A stretch of 64,000 nucleotides of DNA, taken from the NCBI GenBank assembly GCA_028564705.1, contig JAPXFQ010002142.1:62001-126000 (forward strand), written 5' to 3'. This stretch comes from Apricaphanius iberus. Taxonomy: Eukaryota; Chordata; Actinopteri; Cyprinodontiformes; Aphaniidae. The notes under the pieces are model-generated. The model saw only the letters and a list, made by a program, of their open reading frames with translations, made no database searches and had not been told where the DNA came from. Positions 1 to 12,640 of this stretch are shown here, one piece after another. The position numbers and the translations under genes are program-made. Positions within the stretch are counted from its first letter, which is position 1; the number at the start of each line of letters is the position of its first letter.

Positions 1-2596
1 CTGTGGCAGTTATGGCGGGCGCCTGGCACTATCCGTCATCAGCCCACGCACCCCCACCCATCTTATCTCCCCAGGATCATAAATTCCATCTCAAGAATGT
101 TATCTGAGGGGTTCTCTGTTGCGGGATGAGAAAAAGAGAAAAAATATATAATTAGAGTAAGAAAAAAAACAAACAGTCGATCCTCTCAGCTTATTCAAAT
201 CAAGTTTCATTTAAACTTTTTATTTTCATATTCATTAGTCTCCTTCCTCGAATGCTGAATTTAAATATCTTCCACACTCAGACTGCCTATGTGGGCTGTA
301 TTTTAATTTTACTTCAATCAGTTATACTAGTAATAATTTCTTCAGTATTAATTCTGGTAAAAATATACTAATTAATAGGTTTGCTCTCTCCACCAGGAAT
401 AATAATTAATCCTTATACGTCTAATTAAACTGTTGTTCTAATTCTTCCCCTGCTTATTTTAATTAATGATTCCTGCATTTTTCATCCAATTTATATTCTA
501 TACTCTATCAATGCAATGCCTTTCTCTATTTTTTCAATTTGATAAATGTCTCTTCCATCTCATGTGTAAATTAAACATTCATAAAGATTTACCATCGCAA
601 TATTTTATCAACACACTTAGTTCTTAGAAAAATAAAATTGAATCAAAAAAGAAACAAACAAAAAGGCTGGATTTTTCTGTTAGATATTGCTAAAGCACCA
701 CTAAAACATTGCAATAACAAAAATAAAGTCAATAACCATCTGCAAAGATCCAGTCTCCAAACTCCCCATCACTTAGTGTACTGTATCTCTATCAAGCTGG
801 CTCAGACAAAAATTATCAAAATTAAAAACATCAAATGTTTAAAACAAAACCAGAGAACAGTACTGACTGATAAACACAACATAGTTTACAAAAACAGTCT
901 TCAGTTTGCTATACTTCAAATGCTATCCATATTTCTAAAGAAAAATCCAAGATTTAAATCACTGACAAAACAGCTTCCCTATAAATATTGTCAAACCTAA
1001 AGTACTTTTTTTAAACCCAAGCCAATATAAATTCAAAGTACTTTTGCTTATATGATTCCTCTTTAAACAAACCCAAATGTGCTCACTTGCCCAAATATTT
1101 TTGATTGTAAATAATGAAAACATTTCATACTTCAAAAACCTCTGTCCGATTCTGTGAAGGGAATTGAACATAGTCAAAGTGATTTTTGCAAGTAAAACTC
1201 CTCTTAAATTTTTGTAGGATACATAGTAGTCTAATTCCCCTTAGCAGTAAAACAAAACAAAAAAATTCAATAAAGGAGGTTCAAGAGATGAGATTTCTCT
1301 AAACAAAAACTAGTCGCATTAAAATAAAAAATAAAAAATAAAAACCAGCATTTTTTTTTTCAGTATCCCTCCTTTCCTCTCAGGCTTCTTTTTTTTTCTT
1401 TTCTCCAATGATAAACACCAAATTAAATTGAAGCTTCTAGAGATGTCAAATACATTACCACTGAATCATGTTTTCTTTAATCCAGCTTCCCAAATTAACA
1501 TTTTTCCAAAGTTCTAATTAATAAACAGACCGCAGTTCAGAAATCTGGGTCATAATCCAAGTCGAACCAAATATATAAATTTTGAGAGAGAAAGAGGGAA
1601 AAAAAATAAAAAATAAGAAAAAATAAAGAAAATAAAATAAAAAAAAATCTAAATAAATTGTCAGTTACAGAGTCCCCACTAATCAAATGATATATTATGC
1701 CATTATTCTAGGATCAGATCTGTTCCAAAATGTTTAGGACCTGTAAATTTACTCTCAGCATCAAATAAACTAGCTAACAATCAATAAAGAACATCTGAAA
1801 GATTAATCTTAAATTTTAAAACTAAAACCGATTCTTATTTGTCAAAAAAAATGTGTATTCAAATATATGGTAAAAATTATTTCAATGTAGCTGGTCCAAT
1901 CACATTTTGCCTCTACACGATCAGAATAAATGAATTTAGAATTTACTTCTTACTTCCAAATTAAACCATCATTTCGATCACCGTGATATTCATTACTTTC
2001 AATCCTTAGACTAATTCAAATTTATCCCCAGCCTGTTTAAAAACAAACTGATTACTTAAAGATCACTCTGTGTTTTAATGTTTTCTTTTTTTCAAACTCA
2101 AACATTCAAATCCCACTAGTTTATAAAATATCACTATGATAAGTGTTGTTTTGCATGGTAAAAACATTTAATTTGTAACGGAATTGAAATGTACTGGGTT
2201 ACTTCTTGAGCCCCAGTTGAATTTTGATAACTCCAATAAGCCTTGAGTGTCCACAAAATCATTAAGAATGTTCAATTGTGTAAATAATTTAACATCAGTA
2301 TCCTTTAGATCATTTATTCAGAGACCAAGCTATATTTCTAAAGTCTATAGAGCCATCAGAAATAAGCCAAACATAATTTTAGCATAAATGATACTATTCA
2401 AATCACAGAAAGAATTCATTCTCTGTATCATTCAACACGGTGCTTAAAAAAAAATAATTTAGACCAGTTTGTTGCTTTCCAATTAACACCGTTTGCTTTT
2501 CGTTAAATTCGTATAATTACTGCTTATAGCTTTATCTTTATTTAGGCCAACTTAATCAAATCCTGCTTAGATCAATCCAAAAAGCAAAAAATCTAC
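1..2596 (-). mobile_element. Interior of LTR retroelement A (non-coding, minus strand)
   Basis: Very AT-rich DNA with no credible long reading frame; the short open frames have no recognisable domains. I assign it to a minus-strand LTR element because a complete LTR and primer-binding site in that orientation lie to its right at 5173-5730. Much of it (about 640-2430) is recognisably the reverse complement of 8060-9960, the interior of element B. The left end of the element is outside the window. The lack of gag or pol suggests a non-autonomous or heavily decayed element. Confidence 0.55.
640..2430. repeat. Left arm of a long imperfect inverted repeat
   Basis: Reading this interval on the minus strand gives sequence clearly homologous to 8060-9960 read on the plus strand. 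Anchor points seen by eye: the segment around 1770-1810 (AACATCTGAAAGATTAAT) matches the complement of 8700-8740; 1500-1540 (AATAAACAGACCGCAGTT) matches the complement of about 8970; 1000-1180 matches the complement of 9370-9530. Indels are frequent, so the arms are old copies and not a recent palindrome. The L2 fragment at 2597-3185 marks where the clear match stops. Confidence 0.75.
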
Positions 2597-3185
2597 CTAC
2601 TCAAAAATTCAATTCAATTCAATTCAGTTTATTTATATAGCGCCATTTCACAACAGATGTCATCTCAAGGCACTTTACAAAAAGAGTTATTACAATACAA
2701 TGTTAAGTGTAGAAATTATACGAATAACAGAAGACTGTAATGATTTTTTCAGCAAACTCCTACTGACAGAGGTTGCTGAAGCTGTGTGAAGGAGAAAAAT
2801 CCCTTTTAACAGGAAGAAACCTCCGGCAGAACCAGGCTCAGCACAAGCAGTTATCTGCCGCGACCGTCTGTGGCTTGGAGAATACATAACAGAGACACAG
2901 AAAGAGCGATAGAACTGATGCAGAAGTTTGTTGCAGGACGTGGAGAATTTTCCGTCACTGCAATGCCATCTTAGTCAGGGTCGTCAAGCAGGGCTAATCC
3001 GGAGCACCTACTATAATAGAAAACAGGTTAGTGCTTGAATTGACAGCACATCATGCAGTTGGGGAGAAGTAGGAGAGAAAGTAGGAAAAGACCCTAATAA
3101 TGTCCTCCAACAGCCTAGCCTAAAGCAGCATAGCTACTAACATTAACCTGTCTCCTAGCTACTAGGAGACCTGGCTACCAACACT
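2597..3185 (-). mobile_element. L2-type LINE 3' fragment
   Basis: The left edge carries the minus-strand L2 tail: repeats of ATTCA followed by TTTATTTATATAGCGCCATT. The rest is the L2 3' region, including AACAGGAAGAAACCTCCGGC and ATCTGCCGCGACCGTCTG. The same family recurs at 18001-21030, 46438-47340 and 51772-51975. It is 5'-truncated and keeps no meaningful reverse-transcriptase frame. It is inserted in the interior of element A. Confidence 0.85.
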
Positions 3186-5172
3186 CTAAATTCAAAAAAT
3201 GCAACTTTTATTTTGACTAAACACTCTCCTGTTTTCAATTTTAAAGATGAAATCAAAAATTAAAACTTCACCAAGTCAGAATCGACTCATGAGTAACTGT
3301 TCTCAGCCATTTGCGTTTAATTATAACATGCATAATTGTTCTCCTCATGTAATCAATCGAGCCTTCTCAGGCTAAAGCAGTTAACTAAATACAGCATGTA
3401 CTTCTTAATCTTTAATCTCCGTACCGGAACAGTGCAGTTAAACATGAAACACCTTAAATTGCCCTTCGTAGAAAATGTGCTAAAACATTGCCGAAAGGGA
3501 GTAGCAACCAAAAGTTATCTGAGCAGTTATCTTGAGGCCGTTTCACCTCTTACTCAACCAGAAAAAGTTAACAAAAATCCAAATAATTTTAAGTCTTAAC
3601 AAGGCAATCGTCCGCAGGAGTCTGTAATCACTTTCTATCCAAAATCAAATTCTAGCTTGCTACACACAGAACATGCAGTTAGTTTCTACCAGAAACACAT
3701 TGTCACACAAAAACCACCACCGCCAACCTAGCACAACAGCCCACAGCAACGCGCTACCGTTAGCTTTCTTTTTGCAACGAAACGTTAAACACTACTAAAC
3801 GTACGGCGAAAACACTCCAGAACATCGCAACACACACTTTAGAAGATGACTTACCGCAATACCAGGACTTAATCCGCACAAGTTATACCACGTCACCAAA
3901 CTTTAATTCGGCATGAACAAAAAAATCTCCTGTTCTTCCCACGCGGACTGAAACATATGTTTCCTAACAGCCGTTCCGCACAGAAAACACCGAACCAACT
4001 ACGTCCGTTACAGCCCAAAACCATTAACAAAAAACACAACATTATAAGCGGTGACTTTTAGACCTTATTAATTATTTTCTCGCGGAGGTTTACACCAATC
4101 TGTTATAAGTTCCGTAGTCCGCTTTGAGAAATTTCCTGGCGCCGGCCTCCAGAAAACCACTCAAAAGACTCGAACAGATGGCAGAAAACCGCCTACTACC
4201 ACTAATTTATTTATCAAAACATATAGTCAAAGCTGTCGTATGTTAGCCATGCTATCAAGCAAAAACTCACACAGAATTAGCTCCGCCATAGCACCTAGCT
4301 TAGGGCGGCCACCCAGATGGCCTGTCGTAAATGTTCACAACTCATTCTTATAGATTTTTAATTACAGTTATCCATCATATTTAGTTAGACATTCATTTAT
4401 CTATTTTAATTCATTTATTATACTCGAGTCCGTTATTTATACAATAACATTTTAACACAAAACGCAACATCACCAGCACGTCTCGCAAAGCGCCTGCGCA
4501 CAAAAACATCTCACACACACATAGACACACCCTTGTACAAGCAGAAATCTAAACACTAACCTCATCGGACCTTTTTTCTAAAAATGCCGGACCATTTTCG
4601 CAATTCCACTTCGTGGTGCTCAGCCACGCGTATGGAAGCAAACGCAGCCCCTCTCCCAGGTCAGCCGTCCAGCAGTCAGAGGGCGCCACAGGCCCTGTGC
4701 TGCTATTTCGCTCGCAGCCTGGGAGCCCCCAGAAAGCGTCCTGTTCTGGGCAGGGCGGCCAACCCGTCGAGTTCCGATCCGCACCTTGGGTCCGAGTTGA
4801 GTCGTTGAAGAGTCCATCTGCTCCACTGTCCGCCCCGGAGAACAGGCAGCCCCCACTGGGCCCGCAGAGTAAAAAACTCCATCTCCCAGCAGGCACCGGT
4901 GTTTCTCTACGGAGCGTAAAGAAGGACTCAATCCTGCTCAGAAACAGGAAAACAGACAGACAGCTTCAACACTCCGGGCTCGCAACAGTTAATCTGCTCA
5001 AAACAAAAAACAAAAAAAATATTTAACTTGCATGACAACATTACCCAATTTTAGATTAACCAATCCATAGAATTAAAAAACTACGCAACTCTGCGCAAAT
5101 TGTCAATAGAGCAAATACATGTCCGTTAATTAACTTAAAAAAATATAACTGGAGCCTGGTCCAAAACCCTGC
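3186..5172 (-). other. Element A interior/leader, no gene seen
   Basis: About 2 kb between the L2 insertion and the element A primer site. On the minus strand this is the leader and first interior part of the element. The segment 4560-4930 is markedly more GC-rich than its surroundings and is open in several frames on both strands, but the conceptual proteins show no domain, periodicity or conserved motif, so I treat them as chance frames. Confidence 0.5.
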
Positions 5173-5190
5173 ACACAGTCGAGGTCACCA
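5173..5190 (-). other. Primer-binding site of element A (tRNA-Trp-like)
   Basis: On the minus strand, two bases after the LTR end, the sequence reads TGGTGACCTCGACTGTGT. This resembles the complement of the 3' end of tRNA-Trp (TGGTGACCCCGACGTG) with a substitution and a one-base shift. tRNA-Trp priming is known for avian alpharetroviruses. The position immediately inside an LTR is what makes the call; the tRNA assignment is from general knowledge of tRNA 3' ends. Confidence 0.6.
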
Positions 5191-5192
5191 TT

Positions 5193-5730
5193 TGTTGAAT
5201 TAAATAATTATCATACTCAATTCAATGCATGTTCAAGCAGAGACAAAATGGAGCCAATTTCCAGTTTAACATTTATTTTGAACAGATTAACAAATTGCAG
5301 TTTTACAGAGGAATTTGCCCCCGTCGTTCCCCTGTGGTCCAGATTTAAAGAAATCTGAACAATTAAATGATCTTCATTTCACAGCTTTATAGAAAACCGG
5401 GCCTCTAGGCGTTTCTACTCCGTCCAATCAGAACATTTCCATACAGTGTCTTAGCCATTATTTGGCTGTCAGAAAATTATACAGTCATATGGGTGAGACG
5501 TCTTTTCTTAAAAACTCCTTCTGAGTTTTATGGTTTTATGGCAACACACTAAATCTACAGACATCCTGTTTTTTACAGCTTGCAATAAAACTCACCCCAG
5601 AGTTTTATGACTTAAAAGCTTACCCCCATAAACAATACTGAGACACATTTTTACCATCATGCAAGCTATATAAACAGACTTTTACCTTTTGAACAATAAA
5701 AGTTTAAAACATATATAGAATAACACCACA
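5193..5730 (-). repeat. Complete LTR of retroelement A
   Basis: On the minus strand this 538-bp segment begins TGTGGTG and ends TTCAACA, the TG...CA format of an LTR. A TATA-like box (TCTATAAAG, near 5386-5392) is followed about 110 bp later by a poly(A) signal (AATAAA at 5277-5272), consistent with U3-R-U5 order. The primer site follows two bases after its end. Its right edge abuts the truncated LTR of element B exactly, which indicates that A inserted into B. Confidence 0.75.
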
Positions 5731-6044
5731 CTAGATATGTTGGGGTTGAGTGGAAAGATACCAGAACTGTGTGTAACCATATCATGTGATGCTTTCCTAT
5801 GTTCAATAAAAGAGACTTCCTCTGTTTAAGCGGCGCTTCACTTTTCGGTGAGCCCCTGCGCAGGTACGTGTCACAAAATCCAGATCTGGTGTCTTTTCTT
5901 CTTGCCTCCTGGAACAGATACCATTGACCGAGCCCGTGGAGGACTGGCTGGATCCTCATTAATTGAATAAAGTAGCAATTTGATTGATGGGTGGTGTTGA
6001 TCCACAACAGAGGATAATTTGGAGAGAAATTTTAAAATTCAGCA
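5731..6044 (+). repeat. 3' part of the 5' LTR of retroelement B
   Basis: This 314-bp stretch matches 12327-12640 with about 12 differences by hand count (roughly 4%). It contains the poly(A) signal AATAAA at 5805-5810 and ends TTCAGCA three bases before a primer-binding site, as an R-U5 region should. The U3 part is missing because element A is inserted at 5730/5731; the four bases CTAG (5731-5734) would be the half of the target duplication visible here. The antisense open frame across the copy has no known domain. Confidence 0.75.
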
Positions 6045-6047
6045 ATT

Positions 6048-6065
6048 TGGTGGAGGATGCGGGCA
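6048..6065 (+). other. Primer-binding site of element B (tRNA-Ala)
   Basis: The sequence TGGTGGAGGATGCGGGCA lies three bases after the LTR end. It matches the complement of the 3' end of vertebrate tRNA-Ala (TGGTGGAGAATGCGGGCA) with one mismatch in 18. This places the start of the element B interior and fixes its orientation as plus. Confidence 0.75.
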
Positions 6066-7689
6066 ATGGTTTTTCAGGAGGAAATTAGAAAAGTAAGTAG
6101 AATGTCTGTGTGAGTGGATATATGACACATTTTAAGTAACTAGTAAGGTGAATACTGCAGTAATCATGTAAAGTGAAGTGATGGATCCAAGTGTAATAAA
6201 ATAATGGAGAATTGAAGACTGATTGTTGGTAAAAAGACCAGGGTCATTATCTAAGAAATTTGGCAAGGCCTACAATACAAATTGTGAGGTAAAAGTTGGT
6301 CTGGCAATTCTCCATTGGGGAAAATGACTCTGTCTGTCTAAAGGAACTTGCGAGACGGTTCTGAGTCTGGGCACCTCCAGCTGGGGGGAGACGTTCTCCC
6401 AGGGGCAGATCTAGTGGGAACGAAGGATTCCTAGATTTAACCTGGGTGAGTGTACAGCCCGTGGACTGAGCCCCCACGAAGTGTGCATAAAAAAAAAAAA
6501 ATTGTCTTTGTTCCATTGGCTATAAAGGAAAAGGTCACAGTATAAGGGGATGACCTAAACTAAGAAGACAGAGCGGGTACTGCAGTATAGATATAGTTTT
6601 GGAGTGAGTGTGAGAGTGATTGGAGAGTGGAATCACAGAAAGACAGCTTCCAGGGAACTGTTTTGGAGAGAGTGTGTTGAGATCTCAACTGTGTGTGAAA
6701 GCAAGAGTCTTATGATTGAAAACTCGAGTATAAACTATTATTTGTTTGGTCTGAGGAGCGGTATGATGCATTTTGAGCTAAAAAGCAAGGTTGAAACAAA
6801 CAAGCTTTACATATAATTTAATGAGAATCTAAGAGTTAGTTCTTACAATTTTCTATCTTTATTATTTTTTGGTATTTAAAAGTAAGCTCTTAAAATTTTC
6901 TGTCATTATTATTTTTTGGTTTGGGGCATTTACACTTCGTATTGGCAGTTTAAAAAAACGAGGGGGAGCATAGTGTAGCAAGAATGAATTTTTGAGTGTG
7001 TATTTTATAACTTTAGTTGAATTTATGTGGAAAGACTTCTTGTAACTGGGTTTAGAAAGTTTATTGAGGACAAAAAACAGAGAAAAATTACACAAACAGA
7101 TACCTTGTTAAATTTAAACAAATTTGGATCTTGATACAGATTTTTGTTGTCCATCTCGGATTTTACATTTTATAAAACAAATAAAAGCTTGATAAAGGGG
7201 GGATTAGGAAATAATGTTGTGGAGTGAATGCAAGAATGTGTGGGGAGCAGAATCTGAGAGCAAGTGGTTTCAAAGAAACTCTTTCGTAGCCTACCTCTGG
7301 ATTCGACTAAACTCCCATTTAGAGGAAAGTAGTTGGAGAAGCCCATACAGGAACAGGCTGATTGGAGACCTGAGACAGGTGCTGCTTCGGAACGACGCTC
7401 TCTGAAAGTAGGTGGACATACGGCTGTGCAGGGTGAAGGCAACTGTGAAGCAATTGTTTTTTTAAAATACATCATTTTCATTGGTAGATAGCAGGAAGTT
7501 TGTGGTTTGTTTGACGGTGAAGGAGTGTTTATCTTGTTGTAAGAGCGGAGAATGTTTGTTTGTATATGGTGATCTCAACTCGACGTGTAAAACTTGTCTA
7601 TAAACTAGTATTTAACGAATATAAATAGAAATAAATGAATATATGAGTGAATATAGTGGTGAATGAGTAAAGTAAACTGCACTAGAATG

Positions 7690-7692
<3 letters not shown>

Positions 7693-7722
<30 letters not shown>
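7693..7722. repeat. (AT)n microsatellite
   Basis: An uninterrupted run of about 15 AT dinucleotides inside the element B interior. Confidence 0.95.
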
Positions 7723-7727
<5 letters not shown>

Positions 7728-8059
7728 CAGAAAGGTTTATAGTGGTCGGCTTAGAGAGGAGCGCTGTATGGGACTTTCATCAGCAGTTTGAGGATTCTTT
7801 GCTTATGGCTTAAAGATGGCGGCTTTTGGTGCCGCCCCCGACTCAGTGTTCATTTCAAATCAGTCACTAAAAGAGTCGGCAGTTTGAGTTGGGTGTTGGC
7901 ATTTTGAACAGCGCAGCCTTGTCGAAGGATCTCAGAGAAGCATATATTCTTGTCTGAGAGTACGAACGTTTATGAATTGGCAGGTCTTTTGAATTTACAA
8001 AACAAATGCAGTAAATGCTACACAATTTATACGTATTTTTCTTATTTCTATGATTTAAA

Positions 8060-9960
8060 TAAGTACAATTTTAATCTAAAATTATGTTTATTTTGCCTAT
8101 TTCTGTTAGCCCTGTAGACTTTAGAAACGCTGTTTGGGAAATATTGCCTCTTCTTTATACAAAGATTAAAACAAAAAGGCTTCAGTTTTGCAATTACCTA
8201 GTACTGGTTACTTGACTAAACACACTGTTGAGTAATTTGAAAAACAATACTTATCTTAGTGATAATCTCTAAACCACAATGTGATAAAACTTTTGAGTTT
8301 TCAAAACTTTATTTATTTTATTTTTTTGTTTGTTTGTTTTTAAGACACAGAGTCATCTTTAAAGCATCAGTTTGATTTACATAACATATAGACATTGAAT
8401 AAGAGCAATTATGAGAAACAAGTTGGGGCTGAATTTGAAAATGGTCTAATGACTAAAAGAAAACAACTACATTCTGTGGTAAATTTGTTGAAGAACAATC
8501 AATAAATATCAGCGTAATTCAAAATGTTATAAGAAAGAAGTAAATTTTAATTAATTTATTCTGATTGTGTGGAAACAATTTATGTAATTGAAGCAGGTAA
8601 ATTGAAATAACTTTTTTTTCAAGTGTAAATTTAAATGCACATTTCAAAATCTGTTGAAAATGTATGTGTTGGCTGAAAATAGGAATTGGGTTCAGTTTTA
8701 AATTTTAAAATTAATCTTTCAGATGTTATTCATGAACTGTTAGCTAGTCTACCTGATGCTGTGAGGGAATTTTCGCCTCCTGAATTTAATTTTTTTTTTT
8801 TCTAGAACAGTTATGAAAATAAAATAGAACAATGGAATAATATACCAATTAATTAGTGGAGACTCTGTTACTGAACAATTAATTTCAATTTTTTATTTTA
8901 TTTTTTATATTTTTTCTCAACCTATATATATTTACTTTGAATTGGATCCTGACCGGAATTGCTAAACTGCAGTCTGTTTATTAATGATAAATTTGGGAAA
9001 GTTGATTGAGAAACTGAGGTAAAGCAAAAATGATTCAGTGGTCATTTATTTGACATTTTTAGAAGCTTCAATGAAATTTTGTGTGTATACTTTGAGAAAT
9101 AAAAGGAGACTCGAAGATAATTGGGATTGACTGTAAAATGCTGATTTTTGTTGTTTTGTTATAATTCTACAAGTTTTTGTTTAGAGAAATTTTATCTTTT
9201 GAAGCTTGTTTATTGAAGAATTTTGTATTTTTTGTTTTATTGCTAAGGGAAATTTGACTATTATGCATGTTACAAACATTTAAGACCAAAAGTAAACTGT
9301 CATGTAGGGGAAGTAACTGGAGTTTTAATTACACAAATCAGTTTGACTATGTTTGATTAACTTTACAGAATCAGACAGATGTTCTTGAAGCATGAACTGT
9401 TTCATTATTTACAACCAGAATATCTTGGCCAGTTAGCCTTTTTGGGTTTGTTTAAATAGGAATCATATAAAACAAAAGTCACTTTCAAATGTAGATTAGA
9501 CTTTGAGAACAAATAAGTACTTTAGGTTTGGTAATTTCTAACAATGAGCGACTACCTTGTTACTATTACATTCATTTGATCAGGGAATGAGACATGCCTT
9601 TCCTGCACAGTGCCCTTAAAGTCCCAGAGAAATGTGTAAAGGAAGCTGTTTTGTCATTTATTTATATCTTGGATTTTTATTTATTTAAATAAACATGGAC
9701 AGAATTTGAAGTATGGTACACTGAAGACTATTCTTTGTAAGATTGTGTTATGTTAAACAGATAATACTATTCTCTGAATTTGTTTAAATGGTTGATGTTA
9801 TTAGCTTTGACATTTTTGGTCTGAGCCAGCTTGTTATATCACTGTGGACACAGTTTGAAAAGAGGGGGAGTTTTAAACTGGATCTGTGCTGGTCATTGCT
9901 GGGAGGAGCATCACAGGTAACATTGATAAATAGTAGAGCATCTTAGTTGAACATATTTTG
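8060..9960. repeat. Right arm of the long imperfect inverted repeat
   Basis: Homologous, in reverse complement, to about 640-2430. The shared order of anchor segments on both sides, with the gaps filled by small indels, shows an inverted copy of the same retroelement interior. The arms are about 5.6 kb apart, with the A/B LTR junction (5730/5731) inside the spacer. Confidence 0.75.
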
Positions 9961-12099
9961 TAGCATAATTATGGTAGGAGACATTACTATTTGATTAAAG
10001 GGACAGAGTCTGGGAAAAGTGGTGTGAAGTCTGAATTACAAAGGGGTTTAGTTCAATATGAGCTATTCGTCTCAACCTCAGTGAAGCCAAACCAGGAGAG
10101 CCGCTTTTCCATAGAGACGTTTTTCAAGAGGGACAGAAAAGAGGACAGAACCTTAGTAAACAGTTATTTTTTGTTGATATGATCATTTTGGAGTGCTTTT
10201 GAACAGTAATATCTAATATACAACAATATAGACCTATTTTTTAGATCTACTCCATGAACAGAAGAAAAAAAAAATCAATAAATGGCATCGGTAAAGTAAT
10301 ATCTAAGGAATAGGCGTTATGTTATTAATTGTTATGTTTGCTGTCATTTATTGCCCAGGAAGGAAGTTATAGGGGTGAGGAAAAGATTTGCAGTTACACT
10401 CACAGTGAGGATAAGACTGACAGTAAGGGCTAAACTGGGTATTTCTATAATCATGATTACATTTGAGATCAGACCAGAGATCTATTTGTTTGAAAAAAAA
10501 TGTAAAAAAGAAACTGATAATACTGTTTTACCAAATCCGGGACATGGGAAATCTATCAATGATTTGGTATACACATCTATGGACCATGTAGCTATGTGTC
10601 CTTTGTTCTGACTCACTCCCAAGCCACAGGATAACGTGTGCTCCATTTTGAGACTATGGACGTAAGGGGAACGTGCCCTATGGACGATCATCTGGTTCTC
10701 TGTGGAATCTCTTGTCATATCTGCCTTCTAACTGGCAAGGCAGGAGCACGTTCACTGAACTTAAACAGCAGTCTTTTCTTTGTCCGCAGTAGAGAATTAC
10801 CAACTGAGGAAAAGGTGGAGGAAGCGCAGTGCCGCGGCTCCCTATATCTTACTGTTCCATCGGAGCACAAGCTATGGAGTGATAGGACAGAAAAAATGGT
10901 TCTGTTTTCCCATGGGCTGGGCTTGGTAAGATGATGTGGAAATTGGAAACTTTAAATTATTGGTTTAGCTGTTTTCTTAATTCATCCTTGGCAAATTTAA
11001 AGGGTCTGACAGCTGAAATGTGAAAACTCAGGTTAACTGCTTTGCAAAATAGATTAGTTTGCGTACATTATGGAACATGTTATCTCTGGCTATATAGCAC
11101 ATGTTATTGGCTTTTCAAACTGAAAGAGAAGATTCAAAAACAGTGGATAAATGTTTAATTGTTCACTGAATTCCTTCCCATGGCTTTTCAAAAAAACAAC
11201 AAAAAAAACATCAGATCTGGCAATGGGACTCATTTTAAGAATGAAAATTTAAACTGGGTGAAATTACAGATAAGTATGCTCCATAACTTTGGCACAGTAT
11301 ATCACTCCCAGTCGTAACCGCAGGTAGCATCACATATTGCTCCTAACCTAAGAGGTGAACATCAGCTCCTGAAACCTCTGGGGCGGAGGGGTGAGGCCAC
11401 CTGTCTACAACAGTAAGCCGACGGAGGCTGGCCGCACCCTTCAGCACACTCAGCAGGATCCGTAGGAATACACCGTATAAAGAGGGTGTTAGCAGGTTTT
11501 GACCACCCCCACATCTGTGGGGATAAGCCAAAGGAGGCGGGGCATGCTCCACCTGAAGAATTTGGCTGTGTTGGGGGAAATGGTCAATTAATTAAGTAAT
11601 TACCATTTCAAAGAGGGAATATAATCATAAACAGTTTTTGATTTGATTTGGAAAAAACAGGAGTTCCTTATAAGCATCTACTCAATGCCCCTGCATCTGC
11701 CAGAAGTCTCAGAGGGAACGTCAACAGGGCAGAAGAGAAGATATGAACTTTTACCAGGACCGAAATTTTACTTCTAACCATTTTTTCTATTTCACAGGTT
11801 TCTTAACACCTTTAAGTTTGATTTATTATTACAGAATGTTAATAGATTGTTAATTGTGTTTCTTCATTATCTTGTGAGTATTAAGTTGTATTGTTTTTCT
11901 CTGGGGCATCCCCCACAATGTTAACATACATTAAAAGTTAGACTTAGTGATTTTTTTGTTATTTCTTTACATTTATACATTCTTATTCTTACTATTTACA
12001 TTTTGGGTTTTAATTCTGTGTGTTTACTTTTGGGGATTACTACCGCTACCAGTTAATGGAGTCATTTAAAATAAGGGACTTAGATTAGGTCAAAAGAGG

Positions 12100-12640
12100 G
12101 TAGTTCATTCGTGTTAAAATGAATGAAAAGAGGGATTTGAGGTATGTATATAAAATAGAGCATTCGATAACCAAGCATTAACTAATTATATGTAGTCATG
12201 TAAGCTTATGCTGCAGAAACAGGAACAATCAGCTGCAGCGGAGAAGGAAGTGATAACACGGTGGAGGGAATTGTGAGATGATGAGCCCTAAATCAGTGGA
12301 AGATAACTGGGAACAGAGTGCATTGTCTAGATATGTTGGGGTTGAGTGGAAAGATACCAGAACTGTGTGTAACCATATCATGTGATGCTTTCCTATATTC
12401 AATAAAAGAGATTTCCTCTGTTTAAGTGGCGCTTCACTTTTTGGTGAGCCCCTGCGCAGGTACGTGTCACAAAATCCAGATCTGGTGTCTTTTCTTCTCG
12501 CCTCCTGGAAAAGATACCATTGACCGAGCCCGTGGAGGACTGGCTGGATCCTCATTAATTGAATAAAATAGCAATTTGATTGATGGGTAGTGTTGATCCA
12601 CAACAGAGGACAATTTGGACAGAAAATTTAAAATCCAGCA
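12100..12640 (+). repeat. 3' LTR of retroelement B (start uncertain)
   Basis: The last 314 bp (12327-12640) match the 5' LTR fragment at 5731-6044. Upstream are a TATA-like box (TATATAAAAT at 12147-12156) and then the poly(A) signal AATAAA at 12401-12406, so the U3-R-U5 order is preserved; the LTR ends ATCCAGCA. A purine-rich run (GAAAAGAGGGA, 12124-12134) is a possible but unproven polypurine tract. Homology upstream of 12327 cannot be tested because the 5' copy is cut there. Confidence 0.65.

Larger units (their letters stand above)
6066..12099 (+). mobile_element. Interior of LTR retroelement B (non-coding)
   Basis: About 6 kb bounded by the 5' LTR fragment and primer site on the left and the 3' LTR on the right. 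No reading frame exceeds about 100 codons, and none shows retroviral protease, reverse transcriptase, RNase H or integrase motifs, so this looks like a large non-autonomous LTR derivative or a fully decayed ERV. Polypurine runs occur at 6961-6967 and 9858-9871 (AAAAGAGGGGGAG). The segment 8060-9960 is the right arm of the inverted repeat with element A. The exact start of the 3' LTR is not resolvable by eye and may lie as far left as about 11566. Confidence 0.55.

Noticed and set aside
4549..5026. Overlapping frames on both strands as a host gene
   Set aside because: They reflect GC-rich composition; no domain, splice or codon signal favours any frame.
5666..6007. Antisense open frame of 113 codons, repeated almost identically at 12229-12603
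   Set aside because: The repetition is explained by the two LTR copies of element B; the frame has no known domain and lies antisense to LTR R-U5.
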